DNA of 64,000 nucleotides from Edaphobacter sp. 4G125 (GTDB lineage: Bacteria; Acidobacteriota; Terriglobia; Terriglobales; Acidobacteriaceae). Below, in pieces: positions 1 to 10,100 of this stretch. Under the pieces are notes generated by a model that saw only the letters and a program-made list of their open reading frames with translations, ran no database searches and was not told where the DNA came from. Both the position numbers and the translations under genes were made by a program. The stretch is taken from positions 3,841,501-3,905,500 of the forward strand of contig NZ_CP060393.1 in NCBI RefSeq assembly GCF_014274685.1. Reading direction: 5' to 3'. Numbering within the stretch: position 1 is the first letter of the stretch; each line of letters starts with the position of its first letter.

Positions 1-41
1 GCGAAGGCTTCGATAACATCCCGCAATACGTCGCGGAGTAA
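1..41 (+). CDS. C-terminal end of an unidentified protein (partial)
   Basis: The first 41 bases read in frame as a protein tail ending in EGFDNIPQYVAE and a TAA stop at 39-41. The rest lies outside the window. It converges with the sugar transporter whose stop is at 56, which fits a gene end here. Twelve residues are too few to name the family. Confidence 0.4.
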   Translation, partial: EGFDNIPQYVAE

Positions 42-55
42 GCATCTTCGAAGCC

Positions 56-1384
56 TCAACCCTCCAGACGTGCTTGAAGCTGCTCAAGCGTGGCGCCTTT
101 GGTCTCTGGATAAATAAAGAGCACGACAACGAACTGCACCGCCGTCATCGCTGCAAAGAAGTAGAACGGAGCGCTCCGGGAGAACTGCGCCACCGCAAGA
201 GGGAACAATGCTGCGATCACAGCATCGCTGATCCAATGGGCGCTGCCTCCAAGGCTCTGCCCCTTGGACCGCACCTTCGTAGGAAAGATCTCTGAGATAT
301 AAACCCAGATCACCGCTCCCTGAGATAACGAGAAGAGGCAGATAAACGTAACCAGCAGCCACACAACTCTGCCCTGGTCGATTCCCGAACTGAAGATCCT
401 GGCCGTGAGCAGAAGACAGACGAAGGTTCCCGCGGCCCCGATCAGCAACAGCAACTTGCGGCCAATCTTATCGATCAACAACATCCCAATGGCTGTACCG
501 ATAAGGTTCGCAAGTCCGATATAGATCGATTGTGAAAAGGTTGAAAGCCGACTCAGGCCCGCTGCGGCAAAAATGTCATTTGCGTAGTACAGAATCGCGT
601 TGATCCCTGAGAACTGATTAAACAGCCCGATCGTAATCGCGAGAAAAATTGGAAGACGAAGCGACCACTGGAACAGTGGTTGTGATTTTTCCAGTCGCTC
701 GCTGTGTAACGACGATCGAATCTCGGAGAGCTCGTGCTCCGGGTCTTCTGTCCCCATCATCTTCAGCACAGCGAGAGCATCTTCCAGGCTGTTCTGCGTA
801 ATCAAAAACCGCGAACTTTGCGGAATCGTATAAAGAAGCACAGTAAACAGAATCGCCGGAACCGCTGCAATCCCGAGCTGCCAACGCCATTCCATCAGGC
901 CAAGCCCAAGCCGGGCAATCCACCAGTTCGAGATGTATGCGAAAAGGATTCCGAGCACAACGTTGGCTTGAAACAAGCCGACCAAACGTCCCCTCCATTT
1001 GGCCGGAGCAAGCTCTGCAATGTAGACCGGACCCAGTACAGAAGATCCTCCGATCCCCAGGCCCCCAATAAATCGGAAGATCATCAACGACGGCCAGCTC
1101 CATGCGAAGGCGCACCCCAGGGCGGAGATCATGTACAGAATCCCCATAATCCGAAGCGCATTTCGACCACCGATTCGCTGCCCCAGCGGACCCGCCAGAA
1201 TACAGCCGGCTACCGTTCCCCAGAGCGCAATCGAAACCGTCAATCCAAGGGACTTCGGAGTCAGGTCAAAGACCTTGGTCAACAGCGAGGTTGTACCGGA
1301 GATCACGACCGTATCAAAACCAAAGAGGAAGCCGCCCAGGGCTCCCACTGCGGTGCTACGAAAAAGGCTGGATGTCATGCGCAT
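56..1384 (-). CDS. MFS sugar porter
   Basis: A 442-residue inner-membrane protein of the major facilitator superfamily, sugar porter family, expected to import a monosaccharide by proton symport. The sequence shows about twelve hydrophobic segments, an early GGFLFGFDTVVISG segment typical of the family, the DKIGRK loop after TM8, and the C-terminal PETKG signature (PETKGATLEQLQ). A GGLGIGG stretch in TM4 is also typical. It stands alone between a convergent gene end and rpmB. The glycoside hydrolase and TonB receptor further along would supply sugars to such a carrier, but a link is inference. The substrate cannot be told from sequence. Confidence 0.9.
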   Translation of the reverse strand: MRMTSSLFRSTAVGALGGFLFGFDTVVISGTTSLLTKVFDLTPKSLGLTVSIALWGTVAGCILAGPLGQRIGGRNALRIMGILYMISALGCAFAWSWPSLMIFRFIGGLGIGGSSVLGPVYIAELAPAKWRGRLVGLFQANVVLGILFAYISNWWIARLGLGLMEWRWQLGIAAVPAILFTVLLYTIPQSSRFLITQNSLEDALAVLKMMGTEDPEHELSEIRSSLHSERLEKSQPLFQWSLRLPIFLAITIGLFNQFSGINAILYYANDIFAAAGLSRLSTFSQSIYIGLANLIGTAIGMLLIDKIGRKLLLLIGAAGTFVCLLLTARIFSSGIDQGRVVWLLVTFICLFSLSQGAVIWVYISEIFPTKVRSKGQSLGGSAHWISDAVIAALFPLAVAQFSRSAPFYFFAAMTAVQFVVVLFIYPETKGATLEQLQARLEG

Positions 1385-1480
1385 AGGGTGAAATCAATTC
1401 TCCAGAGTGGCTTTGATCATACTTGATCCTGTATTTTCCGTTACTTAGAGAGACCACCCTGGCTCCTTTGGAGGATCAGC

Positions 1481-1509
1481 TTGTAACTATCCCCTCGATC
1501 CGTTACCAT
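1481..1509 (+). promoter_or_regulatory. possible sigma-70 promoter for rpmB
   Basis: TTGTAA at 1481-1486 and TACCAT at 1504-1509 are separated by exactly 17 bases. Each matches four of six consensus positions. It lies about 160 bases upstream of rpmB in an otherwise empty 283-base gap. The score is modest and the call is tentative. Confidence 0.3.
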
Positions 1510-1667
1510 AGATTGGACATGGTAGAGGGTTAGCGGTTTGTCATCCGTTCTGCCTACCACTTTCGCAATTGAAGTGCGTTGAAGCTTGGATCAGGCTGGT
1601 TTGCTCCTGTTCCATCATGGAAGCACTCGTCGGCGAAAGCTCATGACATCAAGATTGGAGCAGTTTT

Positions 1668-1859
1668 ATGGCGCAAAAATGTGATCTCTGCGGTAAAGGC
1701 CCGCAGTTCGGCAACAATATCTCGCACGCCCACAACACGACCCGTCGGCGCTGGAATGTGAACCTTCAGTCGGTCAAGGCTCTCGTCGATGGCGCAAGCA
1801 AGCGTATCCGTGTATGCACCAGCTGCATCAAGACCGGAAAAATCGTCAAAGCCGCTTAA
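1668..1859 (+). CDS. rpmB: 50S ribosomal protein L28 (bL28)
   Basis: A 63-residue ribosomal protein of the large subunit, normal length for bL28. It begins MAQKCDLCGKGPQFGNNIS and carries the family pattern GNNISHAHNTTRRRW. Two cysteine pairs are present (CDLC near the N-terminus, and C52 with a second member expected near TSC), suggesting the zinc-binding C+ form of L28. An upstream GGAGCAG acts as ribosome binding site. It is a single-gene unit followed by a strong hairpin terminator at 1881-1905, and it converges with msrB. Confidence 0.95.
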   Translation: MAQKCDLCGKGPQFGNNISHAHNTTRRRWNVNLQSVKALVDGASKRIRVCTSCIKTGKIVKAA

Positions 1860-1880
1860 TCGCTGATCAAAATCGATAGA

Positions 1881-1910
1881 GGCCCCAATCCTTTGGATTG
1901 GGGCCTTTAC
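1881..1910. terminator. bidirectional terminator between rpmB and msrB
   Basis: A perfect 11-bp stem, GGCCCCAATCC at 1881-1891 and its complement at 1895-1905, with a TTT loop and a short T tract. It sits between two convergent genes. Confidence 0.85.
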
Positions 1911-1927
1911 GTGTTCCCTGAAGAAAT

Positions 1928-2341
1928 TTACGCCTGCTTCTCAAAAGCGAGTGACGCGCTATTGATGCAATAACGCATTCCTGTTGGCCGCGGGCCATCC
2001 GGAAAGAGATGTCCTAGATGCGCCCCACATTGTGCGCAAGTCACCTCAATCCGAGTCATTCCGTGAGTATTGTCTTCATGCGCCTCAATAGCATCGGCGG
2101 AAACCGGCAGCCAAAAACTCGGCCACCCGCTCCCTGAGTCGAATTTCTTATCCGATGTAAACAACGGAGCGTTACAGGCGCCGCAATGGTAGATTCCTGT
2201 CTCATGGTTATTCAAAAGGGCTCCGGTGAAAGCTCGTTCGGTTCCCTTTTCGCGCATGACATGGAACTGTTCCGGCGTCAGCAGCGCACGCCATTCCGCT
2301 TCGGTCTTACGGATCTTTTCCTGTTTCTGAATCTCAGACAT
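1928..2341 (-). CDS. msrB: peptide-methionine (R)-S-oxide reductase MsrB
   Basis: A 137-residue enzyme that reduces the R-epimer of methionine sulfoxide in oxidised proteins. The SelR-domain hallmarks are visible: the zinc CxxC pairs (CGAC and CAQC), the GSGWPSFW stretch, [12 protein letters not shown] and the catalytic cysteine in RYCINSASL. No signal peptide is present, so it should be cytoplasmic. It lies 41 bases downstream of ridA on the same strand and is probably co-transcribed with it, giving a small damage-repair unit. GAGG precedes the ATG. Confidence 0.95.
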   Translation of the reverse strand: MSEIQKQEKIRKTEAEWRALLTPEQFHVMREKGTERAFTGALLNNHETGIYHCGACNAPLFTSDKKFDSGSGWPSFWLPVSADAIEAHEDNTHGMTRIEVTCAQCGAHLGHLFPDGPRPTGMRYCINSASLAFEKQA

Positions 2342-2382
2342 CGCTTACCTCACATTTATTGGATGCGATTCAGCTCTTCCGG

Positions 2383-2778
2383 TCACGCTTTGGCGACAAC
2401 CTCAATCTCGACCAGCGCATCCTTCGGTAAAGCCGCAACCGCCACCGTCGAGCGGGCCGGAGGAACTACTCCCTGCGGAGCAAGGTATCGTTCATAGACA
2501 GCATTCATCGCAGCAAAATCGCCCATACTCTTGAGGAAGACGGTGGTTTTGACCACATCCGCAAGCTCTAGCCCTGCTCCCGCAAGCACGGCCTTGATAT
2601 TCTCCAGCACCCGAACTGTCTGCTCCGCGACTCCACCTGAAACCAGCTGGCCCGTCGTCGGATCAAGAGCGACCTGACCGGAACAATAGAGCATCTCGCC
2701 TACGCGAACTGCCTGAGAATAAGGGCCAATTGCGGCAGGAGCATCTTCGGTTGAAACACGGATCTTTTTTTCGCTCAT
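2383..2778 (-). CDS. ridA: RidA family reactive enamine/imine deaminase
   Basis: A 131-residue YjgF/YER057c/UK114 protein. Such proteins hydrolyse reactive enamine/imine intermediates made by PLP enzymes, for example 2-aminoacrylate from threonine dehydratase. It has the AIGPYSQAV start motif, CSGQVALDP, and the conserved arginine in PPARSTV that binds the substrate carboxylate in active RidA members. It is first in a probable two-gene unit with msrB. A RutC-like paralogue role is possible, but the arginine and the overall fit favour RidA. Confidence 0.9.
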   Translation of the reverse strand: MSEKKIRVSTEDAPAAIGPYSQAVRVGEMLYCSGQVALDPTTGQLVSGGVAEQTVRVLENIKAVLAGAGLELADVVKTTVFLKSMGDFAAMNAVYERYLAPQGVVPPARSTVAVAALPKDALVEIEVVAKA

Positions 2779-2971
2779 AGACCGTCAGTCTATCGTGAAC
2801 AGCTTTTCTCAACAAAACTCACTCTTATGCAATCATTTGCGGCAACCCTAAGAGGTCCTCTGCCCTCTCATAAGAGGCATCGCGAACAGGAAATTGTCCG
2901 TAAATAAACCGAAGAACCCGTGTGCGGGATTATGATTCCGCCGACGTACGATTTCGAAAAAAGGAGAAAGT

Positions 2972-3379
2972 ATGGGAATTCTCGACACGATTCAACAGCT
3001 TGCAGGACAAACGGGAGCAGCCGCTCAGGGAGATCAGGCAAAGATTGCAGGAGGCTTCATCGAGGCGCTGACCGCACATCCCGAAGGAATTGAAGGTGTG
3101 CTCAACAGCCTGAAGGCAAATGGGCTGGCAGAACATGTCGGTGCCTGGGCTGCCGGACAAGCCCAAACCGCAACGCCTGAACAGATTCAGCAGGGGCTGG
3201 GATCGACTGGGCTGATCGAAAAGACCGCTCAGGCCGCAGGCGTCTCTCCCTCGGCAGTAACCTCGGCGCTTGCGATGGCACTCCCGATGGTGATCCAACA
3301 CTTCGCACCCAATGGTCAGGCAGCCGAGCAAAGCACCTTCGGCAGCCTTGCACAACAGGTTCTCGGGAAGCTTCTGTAA
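2972..3379 (+). CDS. YidB-like (DUF937) protein
   Basis: A 135-residue cytoplasmic protein resembling the YidB/DUF937 family, whose function is unknown. It is rich in Ala, Gln and Gly. The family-like elements are a G-L repeat around residues 45-57, a TPEQIQQGLGS segment at about 68-78, then a helix-rich AAGVSPSAVTSALAMALP stretch. A very strong ribosome binding site, AAAAAAGGAGAAAGT, precedes the ATG, suggesting high expression. It is 68 bases upstream of the LysM protein, and the two are likely one operon. In other bacteria DUF937 and LysM/BON proteins are often stress-induced. Confidence 0.75.
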   Translation: MGILDTIQQLAGQTGAAAQGDQAKIAGGFIEALTAHPEGIEGVLNSLKANGLAEHVGAWAAGQAQTATPEQIQQGLGSTGLIEKTAQAAGVSPSAVTSALAMALPMVIQHFAPNGQAAEQSTFGSLAQQVLGKLL

Positions 3380-3447
3380 TATCCATTCTTCATTGACTTC
3401 ACATCACGCGTCGCGAATGCGATTCGCATTGAAAAGGAGAGTACCGC

Positions 3448-3840
3448 ATGGCTGATCTTGGACAACTCACACAGAAGTACCAGCCTGTGATCGACACGAT
3501 TAATAGCTTCAGCGAGTTTGGCGCATCCGTTGAAGGCGTTGACCTGGCTGGCGAACAGCTTCACTTGAAAGCCTCTGTCCCTTCAAAGGTGATTGCGAAC
3601 CGCGTGTGGGACAGCATCAAGCAGGTCGACCCTTCTTACTCCGATCTGAAACACGAGATCGCGACCACAGGCGGCGACAGCCAGGCTTACACAATCAAGT
3701 CCGGCGACAACCTGTCGAAGATCAGCAAGCTGTTCTACGGAACGGCAAATAAGTACAACGAGATTGCTCAGGCAAATGGCATTGAAAACCCTGACCGCAT
3801 CCAGGCGGGCCAGCAAATCAATGTACCCGCCCTCGGATAA
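3448..3840 (+). CDS. LysM domain protein, Kbp/YgaU-like
   Basis: A 130-residue protein with a C-terminal LysM domain (residues about 79-128: YTIKSGDNLSKISKLFYG ... NPDRIQAGQQINVP). The N-terminal half resembles the BON-like region of E. coli Kbp/YgaU, a small potassium-binding protein. There is no signal peptide, which fits a Kbp-type cytoplasmic protein better than a wall hydrolase. GAAAAGGAGAG precedes the ATG. It follows the DUF937 gene and is closed by a hairpin terminator. Peptidoglycan binding is the alternative role. Confidence 0.8.
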   Translation: MADLGQLTQKYQPVIDTINSFSEFGASVEGVDLAGEQLHLKASVPSKVIANRVWDSIKQVDPSYSDLKHEIATTGGDSQAYTIKSGDNLSKISKLFYGTANKYNEIAQANGIENPDRIQAGQQINVPALG

Positions 3841-3863
3841 AATCGAGCATCTTTCACAGCTGC

Positions 3864-3898
3864 AAACCGCGATCGTTTTTTATGGTCGCGGTTTCTTC
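3864..3898 (+). terminator. terminator after the DUF937-LysM operon
   Basis: A 9-bp perfect stem, AAACCGCGA at 3864-3872 and TCGCGGTTT at 3886-3894, with a T-rich stretch following. Confidence 0.75.
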
Positions 3899-4097
3899 AT
3901 TTGTGGATAACTCCAATTTGGCGAATCAGTTGCAACATATACCTTCGCAGGCGTGAAACTGGCGTGCGCTGGTATGAAAACAGGAAAGTTTGGGCAACAA
4001 GACAGAATTTCTTTCCTATCCAGCAAATGTCAGCTGAAACGTCCTCGGAGGCAAGCGTCTGCGCCATTATCCGAGGCAGAACCATGGAAGGAGCATC

Positions 4098-4472
4098 ATG
4101 AAAGCGAAATGGTTCCTCGGTAGCTTACTTTCCGTTTCGGCTCTTACAGCGCCTGCATTCAGTCAGGTCTCCATCTTTATCGGAACTCCACCGCCACCTG
4201 TTCGCTATGAAATAGCTCCTCCGATGCCGTATCCCGGATCTGTGTGGACGCAGGGTTACTGGGCTCCGGTCGACGGCCGGTATGTCTGGTATCCAGGCCG
4301 TTGGGCAAGACCTCCTTATTATGGAGCAGCGTGGTACGGTCCACGCTGGGAACACGGAGATCGCGGATGGCGTTATCGCGAAGGTGGATGGAGAGGCCGC
4401 AGATGGCGTGATGACGACGATCATGGTCATCGCGGCCACGGTCGCGGTCATGGCTATGGACACGACAGGTAA
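4098..4472 (+). CDS. small secreted YXWGXW-repeat protein
   Basis: A 124-residue protein with a clear signal peptide (MKAKWFLGSLLSVSALTAPAFS). The mature part is Trp/Tyr/Pro/Gly-rich with repeats of the form GYWxP..RYVWYPGRW, as in the YXWGXW family of unknown function. The last 25 residues are Asp/His/Gly-rich (DDDDHGHRGHGRGHGYGHDR) and could bind metal ions. It should be periplasmic or surface-exposed. GGAAGGAG precedes the ATG. It is a single gene ended by a strong terminator. The metal-binding idea is inference from composition only. Confidence 0.75.
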   Translation: MKAKWFLGSLLSVSALTAPAFSQVSIFIGTPPPPVRYEIAPPMPYPGSVWTQGYWAPVDGRYVWYPGRWARPPYYGAAWYGPRWEHGDRGWRYREGGWRGRRWRDDDDHGHRGHGRGHGYGHDR

Positions 4473-4499
4473 TCCGCAGCTCATTGCTTTTACATAAAG

Positions 4500-4534
4500 A
4501 TCAACCCGGCATATCCGCCGGGTTGATTCGTTTA
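4500..4534. terminator. bidirectional terminator
   Basis: An 11-bp perfect stem, ATCAACCCGGC at 4500-4510 and its complement at 4517-4527, with a six-base loop and T-rich flank. It separates two convergent genes. Confidence 0.85.
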
Positions 4535-4549
4535 TCACTCGATGATTGA

Positions 4550-7072
4550 TCACCAGGTGATTTGCACTGTGTGTTCTGAATAACCTCCTGGCTCACCAGT
4601 TACAGTGATCCAGTTCTGGTTGAGCTTTGCACCTGTCACCCTAACCGCACGGCCAGTACGGTTAACACGTACAAAGATACGCTGATTAACCTGAGGCGGC
4701 ACATCCAGCTTCAGAACCAGAGAATGATCTCCGTACTCTTGTCGAATAATCTTCATCTGGCTGGTTTGCTCTCCAGGCTGTATCGGTTGAAATTCCAATC
4801 CAACCTCAACCTCTGGAAGAGGAAGCCGCTGGTGATACACCGAAGCAGAAGCGGCAGAACAAGGAGTTTCAGCACTGTCAAAAAATCGCTTCGAATTCTG
4901 GAGACATAACTTGACTGGCTTTGAGGAGGTCACTTCAACATCAAGATTCGCGCCATCCCGGCGCATCTGTAGATTCAGTCTTGCGTCGCCAAAGGGGACA
5001 TTCTTCAATGATGCCTCCGACCATTCCGCCGGCAACTTGGGATCGACTCGCAGACGTCCTGTCAGAGCGTCGACTTCTAATCCAAACAAGCCCCGAATCG
5101 CGGGAGTAAGCACCATGGCCGAAGACCAAAGCTGGTGCGAACTGCTTCTTCCGAGCGGCTGATAGAACTCTCCAGACAATACCTCTGTAACCGCACCCGG
5201 GTCCTGCAGCCAGGTAAGCTGCGCATTCTGTTTCAAATGTGCAAACCCTGCCTGCGGACGATCAGCGCGATACTCCGCCAGCGAAGCCCATCCTGTATAC
5301 AACGGCCACACCGAACCATGGTGATAGCTGATCGGATCATAGGTTGCTTCTCCAACCGCCATCGACCGCGTCCCCCAGTCGGTTGAGAAACGATGCATCG
5401 CCCAAGCATCGAACATCGCATCCGATTGTGGAAGCGTTAAAGCCCCGCTCCACCATGCAACCGAAGGAAAGATCGTATGCTGCGTATCGAATGAGCCATC
5501 CTTACTTCGGCTGAAGTTATAAAAACTGTCACTGTTGCGATACGTTGCCAGATAATCCCGAATAAGTTTCGCCTGCTGCGTAGCTGACGATACCAGTTCA
5601 TCGTCTTTCATTATTTTGGCAAGATGCGCGATCGCTTCGGACGATTGTTCATCGAGTGCTGCAAGATAAATCTCCTGCTGTGGCATCTTCGGCAGCCACT
5701 CTTCCACCCATCCACTACCCTGCGAGTTATCGTAAACACCATTCGTTGTATGAGCTCGTGTAAACGCATAAGCACGTTTGATGTTGTCCCAATGTTCACG
5801 CAGATAACGAACATCTCCGCTGGCATTCACGTAGTCGGCCATCTGCATCACGAAGAGTGGTGTGGAATCCGCAGCTGCATAGAGATAGGGAAGGCTGGCC
5901 CAATCCAACAGATCAGCGGTTTGCGAAACCTCGTGCATCATCTTGCCGTCTGCACGTTGATGCGCCAGCAAGAAGTCCATCGCTTCGCGACTTAGCTTGA
6001 AATCACCATAGCTGTTTACTGCATAGAGGCTCCATAACGTATCGCGCCCAAAGAACCACCCGAATCCAGGACGCGCAGAATCACCGGATGTATACCATCC
6101 ACCTGCCAGACCGGAGCCAATCACAGAAGACACCCTGGCTTGTTCGATGGATATCTCCGCCCACCGCAAAGCGTCATCCAGTTTCCTATCGGGAGTCTGT
6201 GCAGTCAACCGCGTGTCGAAGAAGTGGTCAAAGAAATCAGCCGTTGAACGATACAGCGCTGGTATCTGCTGTGCGACCCCCATAAGCTGGCTTTCAAGCT
6301 GTGAAGAATTTAGCTCTGGCTTGCCACTGACTCCCGTGACTGCCGCCAGTAGAGGGAAAAACTTTCGGTCGTCGCGAGCAGGATCATAGTGAATCTCGAA
6401 CTCCAGGGGCAGTGTTTGCGGCCGTTCCTGGTAAGGGCGAATCAAGCCACGCGTACTGCCGGGCATTGCTACCATTCCAAAGAAGTTGGGATTATCCGTA
6501 GACAGCGTATAGATTCCTCCATCGCCTACGCTGGTCCACGAGCCATTAGGACGGCCAAAGTTCGGAGCAGGCCACTGTCTCTCCATCGATGGCTCAAATT
6601 GAAGCGTCACTGTAGCTGGACGCACTGCATGAATCTCGAACAGCACCACCGCCGTAGCAACACCCGGCTGTGCCGAACGAGGAATAAACATGTGCTGCTT
6701 CACCGTAATTGCAGCATGGGAGTATGTAATCGTCGTGTGGTCAGGTCTAACCTCAATCTGCGATGCATGTGCATTGAGATCGATGATGGCATCATAATTC
6801 TGCAATCGCGCCGTGAGTCGAGCGTTATGCAGAATCTTTACAGGAAGCAACCAGAGCTCGAAGCTACCGTCCTGCTGGCCAAGAATAGCCCCTCGCTGCC
6901 CTGTCACGCTGAAGGGACGATTCGTCTGCGCAGGTTGTCGAATCACGAGAGGATTGCCGTCGAGAGGAAAATCTGCGACGGGAGCGAAAGGGGGTTGTGT
7001 CTCAGCCATAAGCAAGGGAGAAAATAGAAAGACGCAAAGCAGATTTCGCATCGTAAGCCGGAAGTCTCGCAC
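4550..7072 (-). CDS. secreted (alpha/alpha)6-barrel glycoside hydrolase, GDE/GH63-like
   Basis: A secreted glycosidase of about 840 residues. The N-terminal beta-sandwich (about 30-300) is followed by a six-hairpin catalytic domain (about 310-720) like amylo-alpha-1,6-glucosidases and GH63/GH133 relatives. Visible landmarks are GWFFGRDTLW (candidate acidic residue), SYHHGSVWPLYTGW and EFYQPLGRSSSHQLW. The GTG at 7072 is chosen because AGAGGAAC lies just upstream and it gives a signal peptide (MRDFRLTMRN, then LLCVFLFSPLLMA). An ATG at 7051 would also give one but has no ribosome binding site. It lies downstream of the TonB receptor on the same strand, suggesting glycan degradation coupled to uptake. 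The exact GH family and substrate are uncertain. Confidence 0.8.
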   Translation of the reverse strand: MRDFRLTMRNLLCVFLFSPLLMAETQPPFAPVADFPLDGNPLVIRQPAQTNRPFSVTGQRGAILGQQDGSFELWLLPVKILHNARLTARLQNYDAIIDLNAHASQIEVRPDHTTITYSHAAITVKQHMFIPRSAQPGVATAVVLFEIHAVRPATVTLQFEPSMERQWPAPNFGRPNGSWTSVGDGGIYTLSTDNPNFFGMVAMPGSTRGLIRPYQERPQTLPLEFEIHYDPARDDRKFFPLLAAVTGVSGKPELNSSQLESQLMGVAQQIPALYRSTADFFDHFFDTRLTAQTPDRKLDDALRWAEISIEQARVSSVIGSGLAGGWYTSGDSARPGFGWFFGRDTLWSLYAVNSYGDFKLSREAMDFLLAHQRADGKMMHEVSQTADLLDWASLPYLYAAADSTPLFVMQMADYVNASGDVRYLREHWDNIKRAYAFTRAHTTNGVYDNSQGSGWVEEWLPKMPQQEIYLAALDEQSSEAIAHLAKIMKDDELVSSATQQAKLIRDYLATYRNSDSFYNFSRSKDGSFDTQHTIFPSVAWWSGALTLPQSDAMFDAWAMHRFSTDWGTRSMAVGEATYDPISYHHGSVWPLYTGWASLAEYRADRPQAGFAHLKQNAQLTWLQDPGAVTEVLSGEFYQPLGRSSSHQLWSSAMVLTPAIRGLFGLEVDALTGRLRVDPKLPAEWSEASLKNVPFGDARLNLQMRRDGANLDVEVTSSKPVKLCLQNSKRFFDSAETPCSAASASVYHQRLPLPEVEVGLEFQPIQPGEQTSQMKIIRQEYGDHSLVLKLDVPPQVNQRIFVRVNRTGRAVRVTGAKLNQNWITVTGEPGGYSEHTVQITW

Positions 7073-7125
7073 AGTTCCTCTTCTTTCTTTCGGGATTCTT
7101 ATAAACCTTAAATGAGTAATCACAG

Positions 7126-7160
7126 TAAAACAGGAGCTGCCACAGGCAGCCCCTGTTTTA
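7126..7160 (-). terminator. hairpin between the TonB receptor and glycosidase genes
   Basis: Sixteen-base arms at 7126-7141 and 7145-7160 pair with a single mismatch around an ACA loop, with an A/T-rich base. It lies just after the stop of the receptor gene. It could end or attenuate transcription so that the glycosidase is expressed less than the receptor. Confidence 0.7.
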
Positions 7161-7173
7161 AACGTTCATCCGC

Positions 7174-10100
7174 TCAGAAAGTAATGCGTCCAGCAAACTG
7201 CAACTGGCGCATGCTGGAGTTCCCTTCCAGACTGGTAATGATGCCACCCGCCGAGCAATCGATGCAACGAGCATTCGATGCCGTCGGAATATCCAGCGCA
7301 GCGTGGTTGAACATATTGAAGGCCTGGAACTGGAACTGTGCCTTCACGCGTTCCGTGATGGGAATGTCCTTGATGAGGGCCGCATCGGCATAGTAATCAC
7401 GTGGCCCCACGAATGAGTTGCGGCCGATGTTACCGATCGCACCAAACGCAGGACGAGCAAACGCTCCAGAAGTAGCTCCGTTGCTTGCCAGTGCTGCCAC
7501 TGGCGCGAAGTACTGACGTGAGTGCGTGACAGGATCAAGCGATCCCACCTGAGTCGTAAAGCCCCCGCCCGCCCGATCCGGCCGGCAGTCGCTGCTCATA
7601 CCCGGACCGCCAAAGTTGGTGTCCAGGTCCTGATCAGCTCCGCACTCCGCATAGGTTGGAGTGAACGGGCGTCCGCTCTCCCATGTCGTCGTGCCGCTCA
7701 GCGTCCATCCGCCAATCGCATAATCCATCATGCGATTCACATGGTTCGCGAACATCCGATCGCGTCCAAACGGAAGAGCATACACACCGCTCATCACGAA
7801 AACGTGCGTACGGTTCGTATCGTTGCGCCCTCGGCTCAGCTGCGGATAGTTCGCGAAGACCGCGTCGTTGGCATAATTGATTGCCTTCGACCAAGTATAG
7901 TTTGCGTTGAACTGCAAGCCATTGCTGAAGCGCTTATCGAGCTTCGTCTGCAATGCGTGATAGTTGGCATTGGCCGTCGGCGCAGCCGAGGTCAAACCGT
8001 TTGAGCAGCAGATCGTGGGAGCTCCCTGATAAAAACCGCTGAACTTGTTGTAGTATGGCCGCCGCGCTGCATTGTTTCCGAGCTGACTCGGCGAGGTCGG
8101 CAGTAGTGGTGAATTAAAGTCGAATCCATACGTCTCGCCGGGATAGATTCGCTCGGAGTGGTTCCCCACATAAGCAATCTCCGCTGTAAACGTATTGGTG
8201 AACTGCTGTTGCAATGAAAGGTTCCACTGATCAACTTTAGGAAGCTGAATACGGCTTCCGCGGAACTGCGGGCTGGTGTTGTTGGAGAAAGGAATAATTC
8301 CATTCGAAGGAATCGTAGGCGCTTCAGGCTTCGCAGGAAGTGTCGTCAGGGTGGCGAAGTAATCTCCTGTTGCGCTGGTCGATCCCTGATCTTCGTTGTT
8401 CAACACAGGAAGATTGTGGGTAAGGACGGAGCCAAAAAGCGTTCCAAAGAAACCGACGCTGTCATACACCTGGCCGATTCCGCCGCGGATGACTGTATTC
8501 GGATGTACCTGATAGGCGAAGCCGAAGCGGCCGGCAAGATTCATGTAGTCCATCTTCTGGCCACCATTGGTGCCAATACCACTAGCACCGGCAATACGGA
8601 TGCCACCAGCATTGATATCGGCAAAACCACCATTTCCAGGACTATTAACTGTCTCTGGATAGATGATGTCCCAACGCACGCCATAGTTGACTTGCAGCTT
8701 ATTGGTCACGCGCCATGAATCCTGTCCGTAGAAGGCTCCACGCTTCTGACGGTTAGAAGCATTCTGCGAGTAGACATCGAAGCGCTGGAAACGGGCCACC
8801 TGGCCGAAGAGCAACGAAGCCAATGCATTGCCACTCGAAGGAACAGGATCCAATGGCCCCGCTGCCGTCGAAGCCGACGCAAAGTTCAGCACGCCTGCAC
8901 GGTCGTTATCACTTGCATTTCGAAGATTCAGGGCATAGCGAATATCACCACCGAACTTGATGGTGTGGTTCCCCAGAATCTTCGTCCAGTTGTTGGCAAG
9001 CTGGAAGACCTGCTCGCTCTCCAGCAGGGGGCAGTTGCAACCCTGGTTGCCGAAGTTGCTGATCGTATCGGTCATGGAAAAGTTCGGCAGACCGCTACTG
9101 TCAGGCGCAGTATTCAGATTCGGAATCCCGGCATTAGCGGCGGGAGTTTGCCCCGCAGTCAGTTTGCTCAAAGCAACGTGATAGCTGAGGAATCCAAAAC
9201 GAAGGTCCGTCAGTAACGAAGGGCTCACGGCCCAATCTGCGCCAAGTGCCGCGCTCTGGTTTTGCACCTGTCCGTTTCCTGTCGTTCCATTCATTCCAAA
9301 GCCAGGGCCTCCTCCTGGCCCGAAGGCTGCGTTGCCAAACAGACGGAAGAGAGCATAGTCGTAACGGCCAAAGGTGTGAATCTTACCGTTGAGCTGATGG
9401 TCGAGCCGAACATCGGCCTGATCGGCATTGCTACTCCCATTCCCCGAAGCAGCAAAGTTATTCACGATGGACGTTCCGTTCGTGTTCGGAGCTGGAAGCA
9501 GCTTCAAAAGATTGATCGCCTGTGGCGAAAGAACCGAGCGCGGAATCGCATTGCTGGCATACTGTTGGCCTGCAACACCCGTTCCCGAAGGATGATAGTA
9601 GACCGGCTGCGATCCCAGGTACTGACTCAGATCGCAGGTTACACCCGAGTTTTGATTAATACAGGTATTGATCACTTGCTGAGTCGGAACAGAGAGCAAC
9701 TGACTTGCGCCAAGACGCTGACGTGTCCCCTGATAATCCATGAAGAAGAATGTGCGGTCCTTAATAATTGGCCCCGACAGCGATCCGCCGAACTGACCGA
9801 ACACCTGCCCCGGAATATATTTTCCCGTCACAGGGTCCGGTGTGGATTGGGTAAACGGATTCCGCGCCAACTGCTCTCCGCTATGACGATAAAAGAACGC
9901 ATCGCCGTGAAACTGATTTCCACCGGACTTGGTCTGCGCGCTGACGATTCCACCGACAGCTCCGCCAAACTCAGCATCGTAATTTGAAGAAGTAACCTTC
10001 ATTTCGCCGATGGAGTCGAGTGTGGGGTTAATAACAATAATCCCCAGAACAGGCTCGCGATTGTCCGTTCCGTCGAGCAGCCAGCCCTGAACTCCGTAAC